Assembly: GCF_023159225.1 (NCBI RefSeq)
Contig: NC_063175.1
Span: 2,672,755-2,736,754 of the forward strand
Source of the DNA: Perognathus longimembris pacificus
Taxonomy: Eukaryota > Chordata > Mammalia > Rodentia > Heteromyidae
Direction of reading: 5' to 3'
Length of the DNA: 64,000 bases
The notes beneath the pieces are model-generated. The model was given only the letters and a program-made list of their open reading frames with translations. It did no database searches and was not told the DNA's origin. The position numbers were made by a program, and so were the translations under genes. The number at the start of each line of letters is the position of its first letter. Within the stretch, counting starts at the first letter, position 1. Positions 22,796 through 34,981 of this stretch are shown in pieces.

Positions 22796-23010
22796 ATCTC
22801 ATCTCACCTCCCTTACCCTTGGGCTGGACTTTGCACCATCACTTCCCTTGGTTTGGGCTCAGAATTACACCAGTGGCTCTAAAGAGTCTCCAACTTGCAG
22901 ACTGCAATTCTTGTGACTTTTTAGCTTCCATAATTGCATGAGCCAGTTCTTCATTTCCATGAAAAATAAAATAGCTCCCACTGTTTCCATCCTCTAGAGA
23001 CCCTTACTAG
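22796..23010 (+). repeat. Old LTR-type mammalian repeat
   Basis: A Trp/Ser-codon-like string GGACTTTGCACCATCAC leads to TCTCCAACTTGCAGACTGC, CTTCCATAATTGCATGAGCC and AAAATAAAATAG, then TCTAGAGACCCTTACTAGG. This resembles a mammal-wide LTR-like repeat I recognise but cannot name with certainty. Confidence 0.5.
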
Positions 23011-23335
23011 GAATTTACCAACACTGAAGACTAGAACCAGGCCGGAACTAGTTAGCAAGGTTTAGTAAGGAGTAAATAAAAATGACTCTAATTGTCTGCT
23101 GCTATGCGACTAAGAGTAGCTGTACCATCAGAAAAATCAACTCACACTAACTCACCTTCACATTCTTCTGAATACCCTATTAGATGGTTCCACTAGCTTA
23201 CTGGATTTACTACTATAGTGGAAAATTTCTTGTTTGAGCACTTTGCCACCTCCAACCCATAACTGAAAGGTCACTGGATATATTATTTCTTTCAGATGGA
23301 AGCTGTTCCTTTCACCCTTCACCAATTCAGAATAT
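23011..23335. other. Unique DNA, nothing identified
   Basis: No gene or repeat recognised. Confidence 0.4.
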
Positions 23336-24511
23336 AGTATACATTCTTTTTTTAAAAAACTTTTTTTTCTTATTTATTGTCAAAATGATGTACAGAGAGG
23401 TTACAGTTTCATACGTTAGAAATTGAATACATTTCTTATACTGTTTGTTATCTCCTCCCTCTTTCCCCCCTCCCTCTTCTCCCTTTCTCTCTCCCCCCAT
23501 GAGTTGTTCAGTTGGTTTACACCAAACAGTTTTGCAAGTATTGCTTTTGTAGTCATTAGTCTTTTTATCCTCTGTCTCTCGATTTTGGTATTCCCTTTCA
23601 GTTTCCTAGTTCTAATACCAGTATATACAATTTCCAATGTACTCAGATAATATACAGTGATAGTCCAGGTACAGCCAAAGGAAGGGGATACAAGAGGATC
23701 ACCAACAATAGAAGCTTTGGTTTCACCTGGCATGTTGAAAATAATTACAACAGTGATATAACAATCGTTTCCATAATATGGAGTTCATTTCACTTAGCAT
23801 TATCTTATACATTCATAGGGGCATAGGTATTAGGCTCTTGTGATCCTCTGCTGTGACTAGCCTAAACCTGTGCTAATTATTCCCTATGAAGGAGACCATA
23901 GAGTCCATGTTTCTTTGGGTCTGACTCAATTCACTTAGTATAATTTGTTCCAAGTCCTTCTATTTCCTTACGAATGAGGCAATGTCATTCTTTCTGATAG
24001 AGGCATAAAATTCCATTGTGTATATGTACCACATTTTCTTGATCCATTCATCTACTGAGGGGCATTTGGGTTGGTTCCATATTTTAGTTATAATACATTG
24101 TGCTCCGATGAACATTGTTGTGCTGGTGGCTTTAGTGGGCTAAAGACTTAAAAAGAGACCTCTCTGATGAGGAAATGAGAATGGCCAAGAGACATATGAA
24201 AAAGTGCTCTATATCACTGGCCAAAAAAGAAATGCAAATCAAAACAACACTGAGATTCCATCTCACCCCAATAAGAATGTCCTATATCAAGAAAACTAAC
24301 AATAATAAATGTTGGAGGGGATGTGGCCAAAAGAGAACCCTACTTCATCCTTCATCATTGGTGGGAATGTAAACTGGTTCAGCCACTCTGTCAAGCAGTA
24401 TGGAGATTCCTCAGAAGGCTTAACTTAGAGCTCCCCTATGACCCAGCAGCTCCACTTTTGGGCATCGACCCAAAAGACCACAAACAAGAACACACAAAAG
24501 TATACATTCTT
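23336..24511 (-). mobile_element. Twin-primed (5'-inverted) L1 with 13-bp TSD
   Basis: From 23349 to about 24134 the sequence is an L1 3' end in reverse. At 24135 the orientation flips: 24135-24498 is the adjoining upstream ORF2 segment in plus orientation, including the Cys-rich region. The antisense part ends at the GCCACCAGCACAAC segment (read in L1 sense) and the inverted part ends just before it, so the two pieces are neighbours in a normal L1. AGTATACATTCTT flanks the whole at 23336-23348 and 24499-24511. Confidence 0.92.
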
Positions 24512-24768
24512 AATTTACTATTGCTACTTCTGGATTCTGTTCTCCTAAAAGAGTTTACTAAATTTCCAGATATGAATTTACATATATTTCCTTGAATTGT
24601 TTAAGGACTTAATGTTCGCCATCATAGTCACATGTAAAAGGCACCTTAATAATTAATTATCTGTTCATACACTAACTCTCCAATAGTCTCTCAGTGGCAT
24701 GAGAGTAATAACTCTATCTTGGTCTCCTTTTTCAAAGCACTTATCCCAATGTTATTAAATTCACACAT

Positions 24769-24771
<3 letters not shown>

Positions 24772-24804
<33 letters not shown>
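24772..24804 (+). repeat. (CA)n microsatellite
   Basis: About 16 uninterrupted CA units. Confidence 0.97.
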
Positions 24805-24809
<5 letters not shown>

Positions 24810-25220
24810 TAAACGCAAAGAAAAATGATACTGAGAATAAATAACAGCATCAAACCCAAGGACCATCCCCAGATTCCTGCAGATGACTTGCTTTTGCACC
24901 ATACCTTAATAACACATTGCTGCTGGTATGAATATAAGACTCTTAACCAATCAGGGTTTTCTCGCTGAATGTGTCTTTTCTTTCTCTCTCCTATTTCTCT
25001 TTACCTTGGGATTGTCAGAGTTCTAAACAAACAGCAGCCCAGTTCCAATATGGCTAGAAGCCACACTGATAAACACATTCCTCACAGCTCATTTTGTAGC
25101 TCCACTTTTGTTGTTTTTAGGAAGCTCAACACTTAGTCATTATTGATGATATATTGTATTATTTTCATGGATATTCCTTGAATCTCCCTATCTTTGTCGG
25201 GATTCACTATGGGGTGAACT
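24805..25220. other. Unique DNA, nothing identified
   Basis: No gene or repeat recognised. Confidence 0.4.
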
Positions 25221-25585
25221 GTAGAATACACTCCATTGCCCCAATGTTGTTGGACTTGTCTGTGTAGCTTGCTTTTGTTGATAGAATGTGGGTACAAGTG
25301 GGATTGTGTCAATTCTTAACTATAAGCATTGCATATTTCTAGTTGCCTCTTTCAATTTATGCCAGCCTCTATAGGAAGAACATGCTGTAAGATCCACTGG
25401 TATCAGAACAAAAGACCTTTGGAACAGATCTGAGTTGAACTCATAGCCATAACCCCATCATACACTAGCTAACCTGTGGAGCAGTGAACAAGAAATAAAC
25501 TATACATATTTGAAACCAGTGGTAGAGAGGGGTGTTTATTGTGCTAAATTACTACAGTGGGAATCTAACTTACCACTCTGTGCTC
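25221..25585 (+). repeat. Probable ancient LTR (MaLR/ERVL-type)
   Basis: The order TGTCTGTGTAGCTTGCTTTTG, then GATAGAATGTGGG, then the end motif GTGAACAAGAAATAAACTA followed by TTGAAACCAGTGG follows a common mammalian LTR pattern (GAGAAATAAAC near the 3' end). The copy is strongly diverged and the subfamily is uncertain. Confidence 0.4.
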
Positions 25586-26462
25586 AATGAGTGTTCTAAA
25601 ATCTCTGATTTATAAAACACTGGCTTTGCCCAATGGCATGTATATGGAGAGGCAAAGACCTATTTGGAAATTACATGCAATATGATAAATAGTTTGCATA
25701 TATTTCAAAAAGCAGTGCTCTGTATTTTATAAATCACTGTGATTTTTTTGACACTCTGGGTTATTCTAGGTACTGCTCTTTTCTAGGGTTGTCACTGATC
25801 AATCTTATCTATTAATTGGCACAGCAAACGTCACATTTGCCATCTTTCCCTAAATATACTTTTAATCATAATCATGATTATAGTCTTTAATATGAATGCT
25901 TTAGTTCAGAAGATGCCCATAAACTTCAGCTATATTGTATCTTATTTCTCTAGACAGGCTTTATAAGATTTATGGAGAGCCATAAACAAGTTGATTGACA
26001 TTAAAAATATGGAATTAAACATTGGAAACTACATTCTTAGGTAAAGAAGCTTGAGTTTGACTAAACGCATTTTGAAGTCCAAATCTCTGAGATCATTGAC
26101 AGTGCTCTTTTTTAATCTTTGTTATTTTTATTTCAAGGCCAAATATGCATTCAGATCTCAAATAAATTTAGAAATTGGGTAGCTTGGGGATTAGGGAGCA
26201 GATGAAAAACTTAGAATCAGATATACTGTCTGATGCTTAAAATATTACTCTTTCATCTATAAAGTGAGTTGCTTTGACAAAACACTCCAGCTAGCAGTGT
26301 CAATGCTGAGGTGAAAACCATTCACATTATTTTTAAGTTAACTTTTAGTTCAACTTAATTTAGGATTTAATAAAAACACGGAAAACTTCCAGGTGGTTGA
26401 TTCCTATGCATAGCAAGTCTTAGTGGGAATAAACCAATTTTTTGAAATAATAATGCAACTGA
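25586..26462. other. Unique AT-rich DNA, nothing identified
   Basis: No gene or repeat recognised. Confidence 0.4.
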
Positions 26463-27775
26463 TCAAATAAAGGTTGGATAAATGGGACTGCATCAAACTG
26501 CAGAGCTTCTGCAGAGCAAAGGACATATCTTGCAAGATAAACAGAAAGCACACAGATTGGGAAAAGATCTTTACTGGCCATACAACGGACAAAGGCCTCA
26601 TCTAAAATATATGCAGAACTAAAAAAATTAAATTCCTCCAAAACAAAACCGCAAAGAACCAATAGCCCCCTCAACAAGTGGGCTAAAGACCTAAAAAGAG
26701 ACTTCTCTGAAGAGGAAATGAGAATGGCCAAGAGACACATGAAAAAGTGCTCTACATAATTGGTCAAAAAAAAAATGCAAACCAAAACAACATTGAAATT
26801 CCACCTCACAACATAAGCATGTCTATTATCAGGAAAACTAAAAAAAACAAATGCTGGAGAGGATGTGGCCAAAAGGGAACCCTACTACATGGTTGGTGGG
26901 AATGTAAACTTTTTCAGCCACTCTGGAGAGTGGTAAGGAGGTTCCTCAGAAGGCTCAACATAGAGCACCCCTATGACCCAGCAGCTCCGCTCTTGGGCAT
27001 CTACCCAAAAGATTACAAGCAAGAACATACTAGAGCCACCAGCACAACAGTGTTCATCATAGCACAATTTGTCATTGCTAAAATATGGAGCCAATCCAGA
27101 TGCCCCTCAGTAGATGAGTGGATCAAGAAAATGTGGAACATATACACAATGGAATTTTATGCCTCTATCAGAAAGAATGACATGGCCCCATTCATAAGGA
27201 AATGGAAGGACTTGGAAAAAAATTATACTAAGTGAAGTGAGCTAGACCCAAAGAAACATGGACTCTATGGTTTCCCTCATAGCGAATAATTAGCACAGGT
27301 TTAGTCTAGTAAGAGCAGACAATCACAAGATGCTATGTGAAATAAACTCCATGTTATGGAAATGAGTGTTATATCACTGTTGTAATTATTTTCAACATGC
27401 CATGTGAAACCATCTTTGGTTGTTGATGATCCTCTTGTATCTCCTACCTGTGGTTGTCCCTTTGCTATCACTGTATCTCATCTGAGTTCCCTGGATACTG
27501 TATATAATTGTATTAGATATAGGGAAAGAACAGGAATATCAAAATAGATAGACAAAGGATGAAAAAGAAAATGACTACAAAAGCAATGCTTACAAAATGA
27601 TTTGGTGTAAACCAACTGAACAACTTATGGGGTGAGAAGGGAGGGGAAGGGGGAGAGGGGAAATGAGGGAAGAGGTAACAAATTGTATAAGAAATGTACC
27701 CACTACCTTACATATGAAACTGTAACCCCTCTGTACATCACTTTGACAGTAAATAAGTAATTATTCAAAACAAAA
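26463..27775 (+). mobile_element. 5'-truncated L1, plus strand
   Basis: About 1.3 kb of L1 3' end: the ORF2 C-terminus (open at 26747-27235, with [15 protein letters not shown]), a frame break just after 27230, the 3' UTR with G-rich tract (27631-27660), TCACTTTGACAGTAAATAAG and an A-rich end. It is more diverged than the copies at 17091 and 19365; for example the 3' UTR ends CATCACTTTGACAGT rather than CATCAGTTTGATAAT. No convincing TSD was found. Confidence 0.88.
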
Positions 27776-29934
27776 TAACACATTAGCAAATCCAATCATG
27801 CAAATAGCAAATCCAATCCCAGGCATATCAGCATCTCTCCCTCCATTCTTCCTTCTTTCTTTCTGCTTTCTTTTTCTCCTTGCCCCCCCACATGCTCCGC
27901 TTTCTCTCTGTCTGACTTCTGCTACTTTCTAGTTATACCAGTGATACCTTATGAATAAAGTCAATACTTATGTATAAAATTTTATATAATCCTGTTCTGA
28001 ATATTGTTTAAATGAACTGGACTTTCTTTTCTAGTGGATTGTACACAATTTCAGTTTTTATAAACCCTTGCTTAGAAGATAAGAGGGTGACCTTAGTGAG
28101 GTACAAAGTTTCAATCTATACTTCTCATCCTGAATACATGTTATTATAACAAAGCATAGCTCTAAGTGGGTGGCAGATGCATTTTGGAAAGAAGAAGACC
28201 TAGCTTCTCCCCGTTTTTCTTTGTCAGGAGGGAGGTCAGCTTGTAGGAGCTGCATCTGATGTAAGCAGCCTGTTGACTGTTCCCACTCACTGTCACTTTG
28301 TATACACTGAAGCATAGTTTCTGACGTCATGTTGACTGCTTCAATTTGTCAATATAACTCTCAGGTTGTGCTTCCTGATAAGGGACCAGTACAGAGGCTT
28401 TCTTTTTCTTGGTACTTTTCTACATCACGTTGCAAACTAACAGCCAAGGTCAAGAGCATTGCCTTTATGCTGGCATTGTGACGCTTGCTTCAGTTCGAGT
28501 TCACAATACTGATAACCATGAATCATAATCTTAATTTTTCTCCTGTTAGTCATTTTTTAGGAACTTGTGATGAGGGATATTACCACTTTATTTAACTTCC
28601 CAGTCATTGTTACTTGAATTTGCAAAAGAGAACATGAAAGAGGAATCCAAATTTCTGAGATTATTAGTGAGTATAATTTTTACAGATGAAGAAGTAATTT
28701 CTGTAGATTTCTATAAAATATGTTAAGTGCTTTGGAGAAAACAAGCTACTATCCAGTAAGATGAGGTAGTTGTGAGATCAGCTCATCCTGTACTGTGCTG
28801 GTTAGGAGAGTCAAGGAGCAGTGAGCAGGTGCAAGAATAGATGTCATACCATGTGACTGAGTTCCATGCTGGCTCAATTAGCTAACTTCTGAGAGTGACG
28901 GCTACAGTAGGCCTCCTGCTTTCTTGACTGATTCTTCAAATAATGTTTTTTTCCCAAATGGATAAGCATACCACCATGGGTTCTCTACTCTAAAGCCCAG
29001 ACATTGAGTGAACTGAAACAAAGAAAACATGAAAAAGTGACTCATCTGGTAAGGTCTTGATGCACCTTCAAATGAATTTGTTCTGAATAATACATCAAGT
29101 ATCTAAGAACTCACATCTTAAAGCTTTTTAAAAAAAAATACATTGTGAAGTGCAACGCATCAATAAAAGCAGTCATATTGCCTGACATTTGAAGAGGCTG
29201 GCTATTAAAAAAAAGTTTGGACATTTTTTTGACAAGTACAGAAGGGAATTCCTGAGCTATGGGTTGAGCATCACAAGAACTTCCTTGCTTTCAGATCTCA
29301 GAAGTTCAAACACACCATCAAAGCCAAGAGTTCCGCAGCTAGTAGAGCTGTCACAGAAGTGGCTCTGACAGAAGTAATGCTAAGAAGGAAAGATGTTAAG
29401 AAACAAATGTATGGTCCATTGATGGACTACAAACCCTGGAATGTACACACATGATTACAACAATCCTCTCCCTATAATGTTAAAGACATGTCCTATGTTG
29501 TAACTGGATATGTAGATTGAAAGACTTATTACTTGAAGACAGATACTTGTTGGTTTTACGGTAGCCTTCAAAAGAATAAACAATATGTATGTATAATAAA
29601 TTGATAACTACAGCTCAAGATACAAAAAGTTGAAGGGGGAGGGCCTGTGATTTATTTCACAGAGATGTACAAAGCACCAATACACACCAATACAGTCTGA
29701 GCAGACTAGAAAGTACCATAATAATAGGCTTAAGGATCTATATAATACCAAGTGAAATAATTATTGACATAAAAAGACAGTTGCATTTAGCAAAAGTGTA
29801 GACATGAGCAAGAGTCCCTTTGTAGCTCTCCTTAACGGCTTCTCTGTTTGTCACCATACCCTCATTTCACCAACTATTCTGGTATCTGCCTGATATGGTC
29901 TCTGATTTGTTTTAATGATAGGTGCATTAGATAC
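27776..29934. other. Unique DNA, nothing identified
   Basis: Two kilobases without a recognised gene or repeat. The minus-strand frame at 28058-28330 has no family resemblance. Confidence 0.5.
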
Positions 29935-30050
29935 AACTAAACTACGAGCTTCCGGAGTAAAGAGAATGCCTCTTAAGATATCTCTCTCCCCCAGTGCGAA
30001 GTAGTGCTTCTGGCACACAGCATATGGTCAATTCATATCTGCTAAATTAT
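29935..30050 (+). repeat. Probable L2 3'-end fragment
   Basis: CTTCTGGCACACAGCATATGG followed by TCAATTCATATCTGCTAAATT resembles the L2 end pattern (CTGGCACATAGTAGG .. TCAATAAAT .. TGAAT). The copy is ancient and short. Confidence 0.5.
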
Positions 30051-30655
30051 AAAAATGCTTCCCCTGTGGCAACATCTATGAAAAACATCAATAGACCCTT
30101 TGATTTTTATCTCACACTATCAAAGGCAATCACAAGTTGAATCAACAAAGCTCATGGAATTGGAAATGCTATGAAAAGGAACAAAATTCCTTTTCAGATG
30201 CCTATAATTGCTCCATTAGAATGGTTGAAAGCCCAAAGAGTCCCTGTGTTACCAATGACTTCAAGTGGCTTACCCGAGCGATTTCATATGAAATCATCCT
30301 AGAGAGACAAACTCAGATTAACAATTCATATCCACTGCATATCCATGTGGAACTAAGTGCCTGGATAGAAGTGGGCACAGAATGATGGTGAGGGGGCCAG
30401 CAAGATATCCACTATGATAAGGCAATTTACCAGGCCCTTTTTAAAACCGCATCTCATGGATGCTTTGGCTGACCTACTAGAGCCCAGGTTCTTTCCATGG
30501 TTGAGATGTGCAATATGGTAGACCAAAGCCATGAAAACAAATCCAAATATGACATTTGTTATGAATTAACAACATTTTCGCTTATTTCTCTTCATCCTCA
30601 TGGTTAGATATGATGACTTCTAACATTCCTCTAGGGTCAAAAGTTTAGCCAGTGA
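30051..30655. other. Unique DNA, nothing identified
   Basis: No gene or repeat recognised. Confidence 0.4.
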
Positions 30656-30659
30656 TCTA

Positions 30660-30808
30660 ATACTTCTTTTGACCTTTACAAAAATCTGGGGAGATAAAGA
30701 GGAAAACACCACTTCCATTTGCAAGTTAGAAAACTGATACCAAGGAAAGTAAAGGAATTAACCCAGTGGCAGAGTCTGATGACAAGGCCAGTGTCCCCTG
30801 CTCCCACC
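30660..30808 (-). repeat. MIR SINE, minus strand
   Basis: The reverse of MIR is readable: GACCTTTACAAAAATCTGGGG, then CCATTTGCAAGTTAGAAAACTG, AAAGGAATTAACCCAG and GTGGCAGAGTCTGATG. This matches the MIR core region in antisense. The copy is ancient and predates the rodents. Confidence 0.72.
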
Positions 30809-31918
30809 CACTGTTGTCAAGGAAGTTCATCTCTGGATTCGTCACCTGTTCTGGCCCAGCTGACTATTGCAGCCATATGTTACTAAAAAGAGAAACTAAG
30901 CACCCATCCTTGGTCCCTTGGAAAGTAAAATACAAATAATGAAGAAATATTAAACAACTAAGAAATGCATAGTTAGCACAGAAATCCCCCAAACAACTTT
31001 TTGAGGAAATTTAGATAATCTCCAATAATAAAATAAAATAAAATAAATCCATAATAATTCAAATACTCCAAAACAGCACCATCTTTCCTTCCCATTGAAC
31101 TCCATCTGAAAAACTCTTAGTTTCACCATTTCCAAGTCATTGCAAACTGTTCCTCTTAGACACACTTCACCATGCCTCAGACTCATTGACCAGTTGGAGC
31201 AGTATTCCAACCAGAGAGCCCTACTTGAGAACCAATACTTCCAGAGATGGAACTGAAACTTTGTGTCACAGGATGAAGCCCAAGAAATAAAAGTGGCATC
31301 AGAAATGAAGTAAGTGTTGTTGCAATTTCCCAATACCATTAAAAATGCATCTTATGAGGTTATTTGGCTACATCCGTTATGTTGAATAGTATGATAGGTT
31401 CTCAAAAAATTAAAAATGGGAAAACCAAGATGACAGGTGAGAGATGAGCAGCACTTTCCAGTTGTGCCACTAGAAAATCCAGAGACGGTCATCTCCGTGA
31501 GGTAGAGGACTAGGAAAACACACGAAAGTTTATTATTAGATTATTAGACACGGAGTGACTTGGAGTATGGATAAAAGAACATCGGCATCCATCCCTCTGC
31601 AACTGGGTAATGAGGTAAAGGGGAGGACAAACAGAAGGGAAAGCAGAACATTGGCTCCGAAACAGATGGAACAGAAAGGGAGTCTGAATGTGGTGGATCC
31701 GGTAGCTATATATCACACAGGCACAAGCAATAAATGTTTTGCATTTCTCATCATAAATGGTGCTTTCATGTACAATTGTCTCAAGGTAATATTCAAACTT
31801 TATGCTTTAGAAAACCTAGTTTCCTACATTTCCCTTTCTTCCTGGAACTCACAAATATTCCTTTGTAACTAAAGATGGTCATAGCAGTATGAGATATGAC
31901 TTTACTCTTTTAAATGAT
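30809..31918. other. Unique DNA, nothing identified
   Basis: No gene or repeat recognised. The minus-strand frame at 30950-31339 has no family resemblance. Confidence 0.45.
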
Positions 31919-32075
31919 GGGGTGGGGAATGTGGCTTAGCAGTAGAGTGCAAATCTAGCACGCATGAAGCCCTGGGTTCAATTACTCAGCACCACATATA
32001 CAGAAAAAGCCAAAATGGTGCTGGAAGGCAGGGACAGTGCTCAGGCCCTGAGTTCAAACCCCAAGACTGGAAAAA
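31919..32075 (+). repeat. Old IDL SINE with internal deletion
   Basis: GGGGTGGGGAATGTGGCTTAG, a B-box-like GGGTTCAATTACTCAGCACC, then a deletion of about 45 bases in the middle of the 3' module, and CCCTGAGTTCAAACCCCAAG with a short A-rich end. It is diverged and shorter than the other copies. Confidence 0.8.
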
Positions 32076-32846
32076 CAGAAATAATATATGTGCAAGGGTT
32101 AAAAGTCAAGTAACAGAAAGGCTTATAAAACAGCCTCTTTCACTCTGACACCTTCTCTCTTCAGATAACTTATAATTCTCTCTAAATATAGAGGGAATAT
32201 TTTGTAACTCATGTCCCCAAGTTCCTTTCTTATCACTGGAATTTTCTGACTTAGATTCCTGTTTTCACTCTGGGTCCAGAACTCCTTACCATGTAGATCA
32301 CTGGCCTACTTTTCCATCCCATGGTGGGCAGACGCTTCTCTATTAGTCTCTTCATCTCTTTTGGAACAGGTTGGTATTTCCTAATGGGTATTTGTTAAAA
32401 GTGAAAGAAAAGGATAACCAGGCAAGGAAAACACAGAGCAACTTCAGAGGTCAGTTGTTGGAACCTAAAAATCCCAGTAACACTACCACAGAGTTACCAG
32501 ACCTGGGTATTGCATGTCTGACAGAAATATCCTCCAGTCAAGGACTGGGGAGACCTTCCAGGAAATCTGCTTCCATGCTTTTCCTTTCCATTTCCCTCTC
32601 TTTTTTTTGCCCTCTGGCTCAAATACAGAAATGCCTGCTTTCTAGTCCTTTTTAGAATAGTTGACTAAAACTCTCAAATGTAAGTTGACGTGTTGCCCAA
32701 GTTCATTAGTTTCCCCACTCAGATTCTGTCAGATACCTTAGCTCCTCCCAGCAGAAGCAACTGGAAAACATAGTAGAAAAATAGAATCATTTTCCAAGAT
32801 CTGCATATGTCAACTGATAATAGCATACATAGAATTCTCTCACTTC

Positions 32847-32848
<2 letters not shown>
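32076..32848. other. Unique DNA, nothing identified
   Basis: No gene or repeat recognised. Confidence 0.4.

Positions 32849-32886
<38 letters not shown>
32849..32886 (+). repeat. (CA)n microsatellite
   Basis: About 19 CA units. Confidence 0.97.
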
Positions 32887-32888
<2 letters not shown>

Positions 32889-34030
32889 ATGATTATGATG
32901 GGAATATGAAATGGTAGTAAAGATGGTAGTCTAAATATGTTCCTGTTATTCCTATACCAAAAAAAAAAATACTGTCATGGGATTTGGCCATCATCATGGA
33001 TACAATGTTTCTTGTTCTGTTCACTGCTTTTTAGCAGGAAACTAGGAGATTATAGAAAAGAGAGGCTCAAGTGGGCTCCCATGTGTGAAGGGAGTCACCT
33101 GTAGGAGTTACTCCCCATTCTGTGACTAGTCTTCTCCTCAAGCATCTGGCTTTGGTGCAACAAGCCCTTTTCGTGATGAATCCATGCACTAGACTGCTTT
33201 CTTCTGTCTTTGAAGAGATACCACATCACAACTGCTTTCTATACAGACACAATCGCTTCTCAAGCAGCCCTTAGGAGCAAGAGAGCTCCCCACTGAGGAG
33301 GCGGAGTTGGCACAAATCAAAAAGAAAAAGTCAAGATCTTTTCCTAAAGGAGCATAATTCACAAAGTTTACTTTCCTGTTTCTCAAACCACTGTTTATTC
33401 TCTTGCTGGTCTATGATTGCTAATACACTTATTATGATATTTCTTCATTAACTTATAATGAAGATTTAAATCTTGTATATATTTCACATGTGGGAAGTCT
33501 AAGCAATTAAAGATGTCAGATAACTTTAGAAACTGTTGGTACAACTGCCATAATCAAGACAAGAGGGAATTTGCTTTGCTCATTCTTGCAATATAAAACA
33601 TTTCTCTGTAACTGTTGTAAGAGAACAATTTTGCTAGGTGATTATTTAAAGAAACCATTACTGAATATTTCAGTAGCTCTAATAACACCAAAATGCATAG
33701 TGCATAAATCATATGTCCTGGAATTCATTTCCCCAGTATAGTACCAAATGAAGTTTATCTTCTTAATTTTTTTTATTCATTACAGAATGACTTAGGGAAA
33801 TAAAATGCAGCAAATACCTAAGGATTCAAAGGTTAAGTAAAACTTGGTACTGAATACAATGCCACATGCTTATAGCAAAATGTTTAATGAAAAAGCACAA
33901 TACATTTTTTGTCAGAATATTGTTCTTTGTGCCCATAAATTTCAAATATGTGGACCAATAAGGTTCCCTTCAAGTTTATATTTAAAGGGAATATGGAAAG
34001 ATTATAAAATGTAATTCATCTGTATAAAAT
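32887..34030. other. Unique AT-rich DNA, nothing identified
   Basis: No gene or repeat recognised. Confidence 0.45.
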
Positions 34031-34039
34031 AACTATCAA

Positions 34040-34240
34040 GGGCTGGGAATATGGCCTAGTGGTAAAGTGCTCGCCTTGTATACATGAAGCCCTGGGTTCG
34101 ATTCCTCAGCACCACATATATAGAAAAAGCCAGAAGTGGCATTGTGACGCAAGTGGCAGAGTGCTAGCCTTGAGCAAAAAGAAGCCAGGGACAGTGCTCA
34201 AGCCCTAAGTTCAAGCCCCAGGACTGGCAAAAGAAAAAAG
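34040..34240 (+). mobile_element. IDL SINE with TSD
   Basis: GGGCTGGGAATATGGCCTAGTGG, B-box GGTTCGATTCC and the GAGCAAAAAGAAGCC variant are present, with an A-rich tail. AACTATCAA at 34031-34039 and 34241-34249 is the TSD. Confidence 0.9.
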
Positions 34241-34250
34241 AACTATCAAT

Positions 34251-34672
34251 ATAAAATGATGCTAATTGAAATGAACTACAAGATATGGAAACAAGAGGCT
34301 TTCGGGTTTTTCTTTCTTAAGGTACTGTATGCAATTACTTCTTTTTTCTTTTATTTTTCCTTTGTTTCACTGGCTTGTCACTGTTTTTTATTTTGATACC
34401 CTTTGTCTTGTATATAAATTTATCTGATTTGGGGATGGGAAGAGGAATCACAGAAATAGTAAGACAAAGAACCAGTGCAAAAGTGATATTCACAAGACAC
34501 TATGTCTGAAATGAACTTTGCAACTTGGAGGGGAAAGGAGTTGGGGTGGGGGACAGCGGGAGAAAATAAGGAGATGGGTAACAATGCCAGACAGGAATTG
34601 TACTCATTTCCTTACTTATATAACTGTGACCCCCTCTGTGCATCACCTTTGCAATAAAAATAATAAAAAGAA
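34251..34672 (+). repeat. Old L1 3' end, plus strand
   Basis: AAAATGATGCTAATTGAAATG begins the L1 3' UTR. The G-rich tract lies at 34530-34562, then TATAACTGTGACCCCCTCTG and GCAATAAAAATAATAAAA. The pattern matches the younger L1 tails but with many substitutions. The SINE at 34040 sits at its edge. Confidence 0.75.
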
Positions 34673-34734
34673 ACTATTAAAAGAATATTATTTGGTGGTG
34701 ATAATGGTGCTCATTTTTGTGTTGGGTATTTTCC

Positions 34735-34981
34735 TTTTGGGGGACAATGGGAGGTACAGAAAGGGAGGGAGAGAGGATGAATGAATGCAGTTTTGCTATT
34801 CAGTATACATTATGTAAAAAACTATCTATGTAACTTGTGAATACAGATAGGATGGAGAACCTGTGGGGAAGCAAAGGAAGGGATAACATTGTCCACTGAA
34901 AGAAATGTACTTATTACCTGACTTATGAAATGGTAACTCCTCTGTACCATATCTTAGTAACAATAAAATTATATTTTAAAG
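34735..34981 (+). repeat. Second old L1 3' end, plus strand
   Basis: AGAAATGTACTTATTACCTG followed by ATGAAATGGTAACTCCTCTGT and AACAATAAAATTATATTTTA reproduce the L1 terminal pattern, preceded by a weak purine tract. It directly follows the old L1 tail at 34251. Confidence 0.65.

Noticed and set aside
24772..24804. Regularly spaced repeats as a CRISPR-like array
   Set aside because: It and the other tandem repeats here are microsatellites without spacers, and the genome is mammalian.
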